NCBI GenBank assembly: GCA_003221075.1 | Contig: QHUF01000107.1 | Coordinates: 1-20,981, forward strand | DNA length: 20,981 nt | DNA from: Gemmatimonadota bacterium | GTDB taxonomy: Bacteria > Gemmatimonadota > Gemmatimonadetes > Gemmatimonadales > GWC2-71-9 | Direction: 5' to 3' | Shown: positions 14,381-20,957 of the stretch, one piece after another | Layout: each line of letters starts with the position of its first letter | Position numbering within the stretch: the first letter of the stretch is position 1 | Position numbers and translations under genes: made by a program | The notes under the pieces: model-generated | What the model saw: the letters and a program-made list of their open reading frames with translations, nothing else | The model's database searches: none | What the model was told of the DNA's origin: nothing

Positions 14381-15145
14381 ATGGGGATCATCGATCGTCT
14401 GTCCACGCTGATCCGGTCGAACATCAACGACCTGATCTCGCGCGCGGAGAACCCGCAGAAGGTTCTCGAGCAGCTCATCGTCGACATGCGCAACCAGCTG
14501 GCAAAGGCCAAGCAGCAAGTAGCTGCGGCCATCGCCGATGAGAAGCGGCTCTCCGCCCAGGCCGAACAGGAGAAGAAACTGTCGGAAGACTGGGAGAAGC
14601 GGGCGGTGCTCGCCGTGCAGGAAGGCCGCGATGACCTCGCCAAGCAGGCGTTGCTGCGCTACAACGAGCACGTCCAGGGCGCCGTGCAGCTGCAGGAGAC
14701 GTGGGTCAAGCACCGTGAGGAGACCGACCGGCTCAAGGCATCGCTGCGCCAGCTCAACGACAAGATCGAAGAAGCCAAGCGCAAGAAGAACATCCTGATC
14801 GCACGCCAGAAGCGGGCCGAGGCGCACAAGCGGATTCAGGAGACGATGGGCGCGATCTCCGACAAGAGCGCGTTCGAGACGTTCGAGCGGATGGCGGAGC
14901 AGATCGAGCACGAGGAGCGCAAGCTGATCGCCGCCGCCGAAGTGAACGAAGATCTCTCAGGCGATTCCCTGATCAAGCAGTTCCAGGGAATCGAAGTGAA
15001 GGCCAGCGCGGACGAGCAGCTGCTCGCGCTCAAGCGCAAAATGGGCTTGCTGCCCGGAGGGACCCAGGAGCAGGCCAAAGCGCTCGGCAAAGGCGCGAAG
15101 GATGCAGAATTGCTCGAGGACGACGACGCGGAGCAGAAAAGCTGA
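14381..15145 (+). CDS. pspA: Phage shock protein A (PspA/IM30 family)
   Basis: PspA/Vipp1 proteins are the bacterial ESCRT-III relatives that bind stressed inner membrane and, in E. coli, also regulate the psp response. The 254-aa product begins with the amphipathic helix MGIIDRLSTLIRSNINDLI. Long charged coiled-coil helices follow (PQKVLEQLIVDMRNQLAKAKQQV, then about residues 85-180 with KIEEAKRKKNILIARQKRAEA). FETFERMAEQIEHEE precedes a shorter C-terminal helix and an acidic tail. Length is a little above E. coli PspA (222 aa). AGGAG (14371-14375) lies five bases before the ATG. It directly follows five PspB-like genes, which supports a membrane-stress module. No pspF or pspC homologue is in the window. 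Confidence 0.96.
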   Translation: MGIIDRLSTLIRSNINDLISRAENPQKVLEQLIVDMRNQLAKAKQQVAAAIADEKRLSAQAEQEKKLSEDWEKRAVLAVQEGRDDLAKQALLRYNEHVQGAVQLQETWVKHREETDRLKASLRQLNDKIEEAKRKKNILIARQKRAEAHKRIQETMGAISDKSAFETFERMAEQIEHEERKLIAAAEVNEDLSGDSLIKQFQGIEVKASADEQLLALKRKMGLLPGGTQEQAKALGKGAKDAELLEDDDAEQKS

Positions 15146-15179
15146 CGGGTTCCGCGACTCCTTCGTCCGGTAGGTCGTC

Positions 15180-15207
15180 GAGCGCCACGTTCGTGGCGCT
15201 CTTTGTT
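15180..15207 (+). terminator. Perfect hairpin with T-rich tail after pspA
   Basis: GAGCGCCACG (15180-15189) and CGTGGCGCTC (15192-15201) form a perfect GC-rich 10-bp stem around TT, followed by TTTGTT. It resembles an intrinsic terminator or attenuator for the psp operon. It also lies inside the apparent 5' end of the AI-2E gene, and the GTG at 15193 falls in its 3' arm. The T-run is short, so termination may be partial. Confidence 0.55.
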
Positions 15208-16284
15208 GCGGCCCTCGTCGTCCTGTTCATCCTCAAAGTCATCGATGTCCTGCTGCTCGTCTTTCTCGCGATCCTCCTGGCCGTCTATCTCTCGGCGATC
15301 ACGGATTGGCTGGAAAAGCGCTTTGGGATGCGGCGCTGGCTGGGGCTGACGCTCACCGTCCTGGCGACGGTCGCGGGCGTCGCGAGCGTCGCGGCGCTGC
15401 TGGCCCCGCCCGTCATCGAACAGACGCGCGCGCTGATCAGCGGACTGCCGCAGACGCTCACGAACATTCAGAGCGTGCTCGCCCGTTGGGCGAGCCAGTA
15501 TCCCGTACTCGACCAGACCGAGCTGGCGAATCCGTCGTCGGGAGTCGTGTCGGGCCTCGTCACCGATGCCTTCGGTTTCCTGAGCGGCTCGATCTTCGGC
15601 TACGTGCGCGGCGGCGGCATGATCTTCATCGAAGGCGCGAGCGTCGTGGTGATGGCGCTCTATCTCGCCCGCCAGCCGGCCATGTACCGCGACGGCCTGA
15701 TCTCGCTGTTTGCGCCGCGCCACCGGAGCATCGCCGTCCATGTGTTCGATGACACGGCGGCGACGCTGCGGGCATGGGTCGTGGGTCAGCTCATCGCGAT
15801 GGCCGTGCTCGCCGCCTTGACCGCGATCGGTCTGTTGATGCTCGGCGTACCCTACTGGCTGGCATTCGGGATCTTCACCGGTCTTGTGGCGATCGTACCA
15901 TTCTTTGGCACACTCATCTCCACGCTCTTGCCCGCGCTGTTTATGGTTGCCTCGGGGGACTGGCTGACCGTCCTGCTCGTATTGGTGCTCGGTGTGCTCG
16001 TACACGTGTTCGAAGCGAACGTCGTCGTGCCGCGCATCATGCAGCGCAAGGTCGAGCTGCCGCCGGTCCTCACGATTGCCAGCGTGCTGGTGATGGGCAC
16101 ACTGCTGGGCGCGATCGGGTTGATCGTCGCGGTGCCTGTCCTGTGCGTGACGATGGTCCTGATCCGGCACATCCTGCACGGTGAGATCTACGGTGAGCAC
16201 GGCCGCTTCAAGCCCGCGGTCCTCCGTTCCACCGAGTCGTGGAGCGGCGTCGAGCGTCGCCAGGCGGTCGCCAGCAAGAAATGA
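15193..16284 (+). CDS. AI-2E family transporter (PerM/YdiK-like membrane protein)
   Basis: This protein is about 363 aa if it starts at GTG 15193. It has the family layout: two closely spaced N-terminal helices (ALFVAALVVLFILK, VLLLVFLAILLAVYL), a third helix, an amphipathic soluble segment (about 75-130), then four or five helices including GLVAIVPFFGTLISTLLPAL. The family-typical NVVVPRIMQRKVELPPVL segment precedes the last helices. Members are linked to export of autoinducer-2 or to ion transport, and substrate assignment by homology is unreliable. The frame stays open upstream. A CTG at 15142, with GGAG eight bases before it and a CTGA overlap with the pspA stop, would add 17 residues and is an alternative start. 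The TGA overlaps the next gene (ATGA). Confidence 0.88.
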   Translation: MALFVAALVVLFILKVIDVLLLVFLAILLAVYLSAITDWLEKRFGMRRWLGLTLTVLATVAGVASVAALLAPPVIEQTRALISGLPQTLTNIQSVLARWASQYPVLDQTELANPSSGVVSGLVTDAFGFLSGSIFGYVRGGGMIFIEGASVVVMALYLARQPAMYRDGLISLFAPRHRSIAVHVFDDTAATLRAWVVGQLIAMAVLAALTAIGLLMLGVPYWLAFGIFTGLVAIVPFFGTLISTLLPALFMVASGDWLTVLLVLVLGVLVHVFEANVVVPRIMQRKVELPPVLTIASVLVMGTLLGAIGLIVAVPVLCVTMVLIRHILHGEIYGEHGRFKPAVLRSTESWSGVERRQAVASKK

Positions 16285-17354
16285 CGACTCCGCAGCACCG
16301 CTTCCTCATTATCGCCGATGGCGACTTCGGGCCGCTGACGTCCAAGACCGCCAACTCCTGCATTCGCTATTTCCCCGAGCGCATCGTCGCCGTATTCGAC
16401 CGCAAACAGGCTGGGAAGACGGTGCAGGAGGTGCTCGGATTCGGCGGCAACATTCCCGTGGTCCGAGACTTCGAGCGCGGGCTGGTACAGGGTAAGGGCG
16501 CTACCGCCGTGATGATCGGCATCGCGCCGGCGGGGGGCCGGTTGCCGGACGAATGGAAGGGGTGGCTCCGGACTGCGATCGAGAGGAAGCTCGAGGTCTG
16601 GAGCGGCCTGCACACGTTTGTCGGCGACGATCCCGAATTGGGCCCGCTCGCGAAAGCCCGCGGCGTGCGCATCCTCGATGCGCGCCGGCCGCCAGCCAAT
16701 CTCCCGATCGCCGACGGCCGCGCCGCCGAAGTTGACGCGCTGGTCGTGCTCGCGGTGGGATCCGATTGCAACGTCGGCAAGATGACCGCGCAGCTGCAGC
16801 TCCGCGATGCGTTGGTGAAGCGGGGCCATCGCACGAGCTTCGTCGCGACGGGGCAAACCGGGATCTTCATCGAGGGCTGGGGGATCGCGGTCGACGCCGT
16901 CGTGGCTGACTTCATCGCCGGCGCCGCCGAGCAGCTCGTGCTGCAGGGCGCGAAAGACAACGACATCGTGTTGGTGGAAGGGCAGGGCAGCCTGATTCAT
17001 CCGGGGTATTCGGGCGTCACGCTCGGACTCTTGCACGGCTCCTGTCCCGACGCGCTGATTCTCTGCCATCAGGTGACGCGCGACTACATCGGCGATTATC
17101 ACGGTCGCGAGCCGTGGGTGAAGATCCCGTCGTACGTCGAGATGATCGACATCTACGAGAGCGCGGCGCAGCCGGTGCATCCCACGAAGGTCATCGGGAT
17201 CTGTCTGAACACCTATGACATGGATGAGACGGCGGCGCGTGAGGCAGTGGCGCGCGCAGCGGAGGAGACCGGGCTGCCGGCCACGGATCCGGTGCGGTTC
17301 GATTCGACACCGTTGGTCGATGCGATTGTGAAGGAGGCAACGGTGGCGGGGTAG
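16281..17354 (+). CDS. DUF1611 / DgcN-type P-loop protein
   Basis: This 357-aa protein starts at ATG 16281, overlapping the AI-2E stop (ATGA). The N-terminal domain (about 1-145) has a Rossmann-like start (FLIIADGDFG). The C-terminal domain carries a P-loop-like GSDCNVGKMT (160-169), a Walker B-like NDIVLVEGQGSL and the conserved ALILCHQVTRDYIGDY. This is the DUF1611 family. One characterised member, DgcN, N-acetylates D-glutamate in D-amino acid catabolism together with the enolase-superfamily partner DgcA. No dgcA-like gene is visible here, so the substrate is open. The stop codon merges into the GTAGGGG repeat that follows. Confidence 0.88.
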   Translation: MTTPQHRFLIIADGDFGPLTSKTANSCIRYFPERIVAVFDRKQAGKTVQEVLGFGGNIPVVRDFERGLVQGKGATAVMIGIAPAGGRLPDEWKGWLRTAIERKLEVWSGLHTFVGDDPELGPLAKARGVRILDARRPPANLPIADGRAAEVDALVVLAVGSDCNVGKMTAQLQLRDALVKRGHRTSFVATGQTGIFIEGWGIAVDAVVADFIAGAAEQLVLQGAKDNDIVLVEGQGSLIHPGYSGVTLGLLHGSCPDALILCHQVTRDYIGDYHGREPWVKIPSYVEMIDIYESAAQPVHPTKVIGICLNTYDMDETAAREAVARAAEETGLPATDPVRFDSTPLVDAIVKEATVAG

Positions 17355-17409
17355 GGGATAGGGGCGCAGCGGTAGGTTCAGGTAGGGGCGCAGCATGCTG
17401 CGCCCCTAC
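17352..17409. repeat. GTAGGGGCGCAGC palindromic repeat
   Basis: 17382-17409 is a perfect 28-bp palindrome with half-site GTAGGGGCGCAGCA. A partial direct copy, TAGGGGCGCAGC, lies at 17359-17370, 24 bp earlier, and a further GTAGGGG overlaps the DUF1611 stop codon. Similar GTAGGGGC...GCCCCTAC palindromes occur as dispersed intergenic repeats in many environmental bacteria. It could fold as a hairpin at the operon end but lacks a T-run. Confidence 0.9.
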
Positions 17410-17431
17410 TGTTCGCAATGTTTTGATTGCC

Positions 17432-17472
17432 ACGGCGGCGATTGGATCCCAATCACCGCCGTCTGTTTTCTT
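17432..17472 (+). terminator. Intrinsic terminator after the psp/AI-2E/DUF1611 genes
   Basis: ACGGCGGCGATTGG (17432-17445) pairs with CCAATCACCGCCGT (17449-17462) at 13 of 14 positions around a 3-nt loop, and is followed by CTGTTTTCTT. This is a clear stem plus T-tract. It would end transcription coming from DUF1611. It sits just 11 bases before the ATG of the next gene, so it could also affect that gene's leader. Confidence 0.8.
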
Positions 17473-17483
17473 ATCGTGCCGCC

Positions 17484-18152
17484 ATGCGATTCCTGCGCCG
17501 CGTGCACGCCGAATTCCTGCTCGTCATTCCGAGACTTACCAGAACCCGGCTGGGCATGACGCTGCTGGTGCTGGGTACCACGCTCGTCTGGCTCAGCGCG
17601 CGTGGCTTCGACGCACTCACCGTCACGTTACAGGCTGGCGCGCTCGGCGCGATCCTCGGCGCGGCCGCGATCGTGGGGGATGAGAGCGACCGGGCGGCGC
17701 TGACCACTGCCCTCACGCATTCCACCACGCCCCTCGCCATCGCGACGGGGCGTTGGCTCGCGATCGTCATCCCGGCTTCCGCGCTGGTGATGGTGTGCGC
17801 GGCGTCGATTGGCTGGCGCGCAAACGCGGTCGTCGCGGGCGTGATCGCCACAGCCGCGGTCGGCAGCTGCGCGCTGGCGGTGGTGCTCCCGCTGGGGCGC
17901 GGCGCCGCGCTGGCGCTCTTCCTCTTTATGGCGGTAGCGGGAACCATCGCGCCGGAGCGCCTCGTCGACCTCGCCCGCCCAGGTGTGGTGCGACTGACCG
18001 CGGCGAGCGCGATGGAACTCGGGCCCGCGCTGTGGCACTACCGCGAGATCGCCAGGGGCGATGTCGGTGCGACTGTCCACGCCTTAGCCTGGATCGGCCT
18101 TGGCATACTGCTGGCGAGCGCCTCGATTAGACGATGCCGATTGGCGTTGTGA
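17484..18152 (+). CDS. ABC-2/CcmB-like integral membrane protein
   Basis: This 222-aa protein starts at ATG 17484 (MRFLRRVHAEF), shortly after a terminator; an upstream in-frame extension to 17427 would be encoded by the terminator stem. It has about six hydrophobic helices (TLLVLGTTLVWLSA, ALGAILGAAAIVG, WLAIVIPASALVMVCAA, AVVAGVIATAAVGSCALAVV, GAALALFLFMAVAGTI, ALAWIGLGILLASASI). The loop VGDESDRAALTTALTHSTTPLAIATGR resembles the cytoplasmic segment of CcmB/ABC-2 permeases that contacts the ATPase. The adjacent ATPase gene overlaps it, so the pair is probably one transporter. Specific function is not recognised. Confidence 0.68.
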   Translation: MRFLRRVHAEFLLVIPRLTRTRLGMTLLVLGTTLVWLSARGFDALTVTLQAGALGAILGAAAIVGDESDRAALTTALTHSTTPLAIATGRWLAIVIPASALVMVCAASIGWRANAVVAGVIATAAVGSCALAVVLPLGRGAALALFLFMAVAGTIAPERLVDLARPGVVRLTAASAMELGPALWHYREIARGDVGATVHALAWIGLGILLASASIRRCRLAL

Positions 18153-19024
18153 TGGCTGATTACGCGCTGACATTGAGTGATATCACAGGGCGCGGGCTGG
18201 GCCCGGCATCGCTCGCGCTGCTACCTGGCGAGATCGCGGGGCTGGTCGGGCCGGCGGGCGCGGGAAAAACCCGGCTGCTGCGGGTGGTTGCGGGCGCCCT
18301 AAAGCCGCGGACCGGGGAGGCGCGTGTGTGGGGGGTGCGGGTAACCCATCCGGCCGCGCGGCGACTCATCGGATACGCGTGCGACAGCCCGGCGTTCCCG
18401 CGTGCACTCACCGTCGAGGAAGTGCTGACCTACTACGCCCGCCTCGATTGTGCGGACAATCGCGAGCGCTCGCCCCGCGGCCTGGTTCGTGACGCCCTCG
18501 AGATCGCCGGGCTGACTGCTGCGACCGATCTGCGCGCGGACTCACTCCGAAGGGCGGATCTTCACCGGCTCAGCTTCGCGCAGGCCGCATTGGGCGGACG
18601 CCGGGTGCTCCTGCTCGATGAGACGTTGTCCGGTCTCGATGCATTTGCGCGCCGTGACCTGTGCGGCCGGATCGCTCGGCTCGCTGCCGAGGGTGTCGCT
18701 GTGCTGATCACATCGCGCGATCCGGCGGTCCTCGAGCGGCTGGCGGCGCGGGTGCTGGTCATGCGCGACGGGCGGATCGTACGCGCGGGTCCGCTCGCGA
18801 CGCTCCTCGGGGAGCGCATCCTCGAGGTGATTCTGGATGCCCCGCCCGCCGAGCCACCGCCGGGATTCCGCGTCACCGCCGCCGGCTTGGAGGCGTCGCT
18901 GACGGGGCGGACTGCGGAAGCGGCGTTGGCACTGTGTCGGGCGCACCGTTTGCCGGTAAGAGCGTCGAGGGTTCGCGTCAAGTCACTCGAGGAGATCGTC
19001 CTGGAAACGCACGACAACAATTAG
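18152..19024 (+). CDS. ABC-type ATPase with degenerate signature and switch motifs
   Basis: This 290-aa protein starts at ATG 18152, sharing one base with the permease stop (TGATG); GTG 18149 and ATG 18134 are in-frame alternatives. Walker A is intact (GPAGAGKT, 33-40), as are Walker B with the catalytic Glu (LLLDE, D156/E157) and the D-loop (LSGLD). The LSGGQ signature position reads LRRADLHRL (132-140), losing the serine and glycines. The switch His is Arg (R189 in LITSRDP). The Q-loop region reads IGYACDSPAF, without Gln. A C-terminal extension of about 75 residues (VTAAGLEASLTGRTAEAAL) resembles the accessory domain of DrrA-type ATPases. ATP binding is likely; turnover may be weak or may need a partner subunit. 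Confidence 0.85.
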   Translation: MADYALTLSDITGRGLGPASLALLPGEIAGLVGPAGAGKTRLLRVVAGALKPRTGEARVWGVRVTHPAARRLIGYACDSPAFPRALTVEEVLTYYARLDCADNRERSPRGLVRDALEIAGLTAATDLRADSLRRADLHRLSFAQAALGGRRVLLLDETLSGLDAFARRDLCGRIARLAAEGVAVLITSRDPAVLERLAARVLVMRDGRIVRAGPLATLLGERILEVILDAPPAEPPPGFRVTAAGLEASLTGRTAEAALALCRAHRLPVRASRVRVKSLEEIVLETHDNN

Positions 19025-19055
19025 GTGAGGCTGGGGCCCCCACCCCAGCCTGACC
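19024..19055. terminator. Strong hairpin at the end of the ABC ATPase gene
   Basis: AGGCTGGGG (19028-19036) pairs perfectly with CCCCAGCCT (19043-19051) around a 6-nt loop, and three more pairs follow after one mismatch (19024-19026 with 19053-19055). It begins at the stop codon. There is no T-run directly after it, so it may act as a weak or factor-assisted terminator and separates the ATPase from cysS. Confidence 0.55.
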
Positions 19056-19088
19056 TCATTAGACTTTCCTTAGTACGTTTCGCGGGCA

Positions 19089-20519
19089 ATGACGGCGCAA
19101 GTGTCGCTCTTCAACACGCTGACTCGTCGCGTCGAGCCGCTGCAGCCGCTCGCGCCGCCGCGCGTCACGCTGTATACCTGCGGCCCGACCGTCTGGAACT
19201 TCGCGCACATCGGGAATTTTCGGACGTTTTTGTTCGAGGACCTGCTGCGGCGCTGGCTGGAGCATTCCGGCTACGACGTGTTTCACATCATGAATCTCAC
19301 CGACGTGGACGACCGCACGATCAAGGCGGCCCGCCAGGCCGGCAAGCGCCTGGTCGAGCACACGGCGCCGTTCACCAAGGCGTTTTTCGAAGATCGCGAC
19401 TATCTGCGCATCAGGCCGGCGCATGTGTACACCGCGGCGACGGAGTACATGCCGCAGATGATCGCCCTGGTGTCGCGGCTGCTCGAGCGGGGTGTCGCAT
19501 ATAAGGGAGAAGACGGCTCGGTCTACTTCGCGATTGCGAAGTTCCCGACCTACGGCCGGCTGTCGCAGCTCGACAAGCGCGAAATCAAAGTCGGCGCGCG
19601 CGTGGCCAGCGATGAGTACGCGAAGGGCGACCCGAGCGATTTCGCGCTTTGGAAAAAAGCCGACGCCGAAGACGAGGCCGTCGGTGCCGCCTGGGATGCG
19701 CCGTTTGGCCGCGGCCGGCCGGGATGGCACCTCGAGTGTTCGGCGATGTCGCTCGAAGAAATCGGCAAGTGCTGCGGCGTGCAGACGCTGGACATCCACG
19801 CCGGCGGGATCGATTTGATTTTCCCCCATCACGAAAACGAAATCGCGCAGTCCGAAGGCGCGACCGGCCAGCCGTTCGCGCGCCACTGGGTGCACGGCGA
19901 GTTCCTCAACGTGCGTGGCACCAAGATGTCGAAACGGCACGGGAATTTTCTCACGGCGCGCGACCTGCGGGAGCAGGGTGTGGATGCGGCGGCGGTGCGG
20001 CTGCTGTTTTTTCAGACGCACTATCGCCAACCGGTCGACTTTACGGACGAAGCGCTCGACGCGGCGAAGGAGGGCGTGCGTCGACTGGGAGAGTTCCATG
20101 AGCGCCTGCAAAAAACAGGGAGAGGGGAGAAGGGAGAAGTACTCTCCGGTCTTGCTGAGAAACTCGAGGCTGATGTCGCGACCGCGTTGAACGACGATCT
20201 CAACGCGCCGCGCGCGGTCGCCGCGCTGTTCGACTTCGTCCGGGCCGCCAATCGCGAGCTCGACAAACCGGTCCCGCCGCCTGCAACGGCGCGCGCGCTG
20301 GCCGCGTTCGAGCGTGTGACCGGGCTCCTGGATTTGCTGCCGACGGCTCGGGCAGCAGACCCGGCTTTCGTGCGCTGGGTCGAGGAGCGCATCGCCGCGC
20401 GCGCTCAGGCCCGTAAGTCCAAGGATTTCAAGGCCGCCGACGCGATCCGGGCCGAACTCGTCGCCAAGGGCGTCGAGATCGAGGATACGCCCCAAGGCAC
20501 GAAATGGCGACTCGCCTGA
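19089..20519 (+). CDS. cysS: Cysteinyl-tRNA synthetase
   Basis: CysS charges tRNA-Cys with cysteine and is essential. The 476-aa product has the class I HIGH motif as HIGN (40-43) and the KMSKRHGN loop. The zinc ligands expected in CysRS are present: C31 (YTCGPT), the Cys of HLECSAM, and His and Glu in DIHAGGIDLIFPHHENE. The C-terminal DALR-like helical region follows, with the usual KDFKAADAIRAEL. Length is typical. A short stretch encoded by a purine-rich GGGAGA run (LQKTGRGEKGEVLSG, about residues 340-354) looks like a low-complexity insertion at a domain boundary. No good ribosome-binding site precedes the ATG. A loose promoter candidate (CTGACC 19050, TAGTAC 19071) would give a very short leader. 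Confidence 0.98.
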   Translation: MTAQVSLFNTLTRRVEPLQPLAPPRVTLYTCGPTVWNFAHIGNFRTFLFEDLLRRWLEHSGYDVFHIMNLTDVDDRTIKAARQAGKRLVEHTAPFTKAFFEDRDYLRIRPAHVYTAATEYMPQMIALVSRLLERGVAYKGEDGSVYFAIAKFPTYGRLSQLDKREIKVGARVASDEYAKGDPSDFALWKKADAEDEAVGAAWDAPFGRGRPGWHLECSAMSLEEIGKCCGVQTLDIHAGGIDLIFPHHENEIAQSEGATGQPFARHWVHGEFLNVRGTKMSKRHGNFLTARDLREQGVDAAAVRLLFFQTHYRQPVDFTDEALDAAKEGVRRLGEFHERLQKTGRGEKGEVLSGLAEKLEADVATALNDDLNAPRAVAALFDFVRAANRELDKPVPPPATARALAAFERVTGLLDLLPTARAADPAFVRWVEERIAARAQARKSKDFKAADAIRAELVAKGVEIEDTPQGTKWRLA

Positions 20520-20548
20520 CGAGGGCTAAGTCGTTCGAAGTCCATCCC

Positions 20549-20577
20549 TTGCCATAGTTGCCAAGCCCGTCTAAGAT
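20549..20577 (+). promoter_or_regulatory. Promoter of the tRNA cluster
   Basis: TTGCCA (20549-20554), a 17-bp spacer and TAAGAT (20572-20577) form a sigma-70-type promoter. The predicted start near 20584 lies about 20 bases before the first tRNA. The TCTAAG core is shared with the candidate uvrA promoter. Confidence 0.7.
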
Positions 20578-20605
20578 ACGGGTCTGTCGGATTCAGCCTT
20601 GACCA

Positions 20606-20677
20606 GCTGACGTAGCTCAATGGTAGAGCAGCTGATTTGTAATCAGCAGGTTAAGGGTTCGAGTCCCTTCGTCAGCT
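20606..20677 (+). tRNA. tRNA-Thr (anticodon TGT)
   Basis: The acceptor arms GCTGACG and CGTCAGC pair perfectly. The D-arm is GCTC...GAGC. The anticodon stem GCTGA/TCAGC encloses loop TTTGTAA with anticodon TGT (20638-20640). The T-arm is AAGGG TTCGAGT CCCTT. The 3' CCA is not encoded. It is first in a tRNA cluster downstream of cysS. Confidence 0.97.
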
Positions 20678-20700
20678 CACTGCCGAAGCGTCAGAGGAAC

Positions 20701-20737
20701 CAACAAACCCCGCGCCAATGACACGCGGGGTCTGTTG
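20701..20737. other. Hairpin between tRNA-Thr and tRNA-Tyr
   Basis: ACCCCGCG (20707-20714) pairs with CGCGGGGT (20724-20731) around a 9-nt loop, and CAACA (20701-20705) pairs with TGTTG (20733-20737) after one mismatch. It lies in the 90-bp spacer of the tRNA cluster. It may be a processing structure or a weak terminator; no T-run follows. Confidence 0.6.
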
Positions 20738-20767
20738 TCAGGGGATGTTTCGTGGGGCGAGGGGCGC

Positions 20768-20851
20768 GGTGGGGTGCCCGAGCGGCCAAAGGGAGCAGAC
20801 TGTAAATCTGCCGCGCTTAGCGCTACGAAGGTTCGAATCCTTCCCCCACCA
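20768..20851 (+). tRNA. tRNA-Tyr (anticodon GTA)
   Basis: This is an 84-nt class II tRNA. The acceptor arms are GGTGGGG/CCCCACC. The anticodon stem GCAGA/TCTGC encloses loop CTGTAAA with anticodon GTA (20802-20804). A long variable arm (CGCGCTTAGCGCT) and T-arm GAAGG TTCGAAT CCTTC follow. CCA is not encoded. Confidence 0.97.
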
Positions 20852-20862
20852 CTTTGTGGCGC

Positions 20863-20935
20863 GCGGGCGTAGCTCAGTTGGTAGAGCATCAGCCTTCCAA
20901 GCTGAGGGTCACGGGTTCGAGCCCCGTCGCCCGCT
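20863..20935 (+). tRNA. tRNA-Gly (anticodon TCC)
   Basis: The acceptor arms GCGGGCG/CGCCCGC pair perfectly. The anticodon stem TCAGC/GCTGA encloses loop CTTCCAA with anticodon TCC (20896-20898). The T-arm is ACGGG TTCGAGC CCCGT. It lies 11 bp after tRNA-Tyr. CCA is not encoded. Confidence 0.97.
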
Positions 20936-20957
20936 CCTTGTCCTGAGGGCCGCAAAG

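Noticed and set aside
20677..20955. Minus-strand open frame (92 codons) across the tRNA cluster
   Set aside because: It overlaps complete tRNA genes, and its apparent protein is the translated complement of tRNA sequence, a common false prediction.
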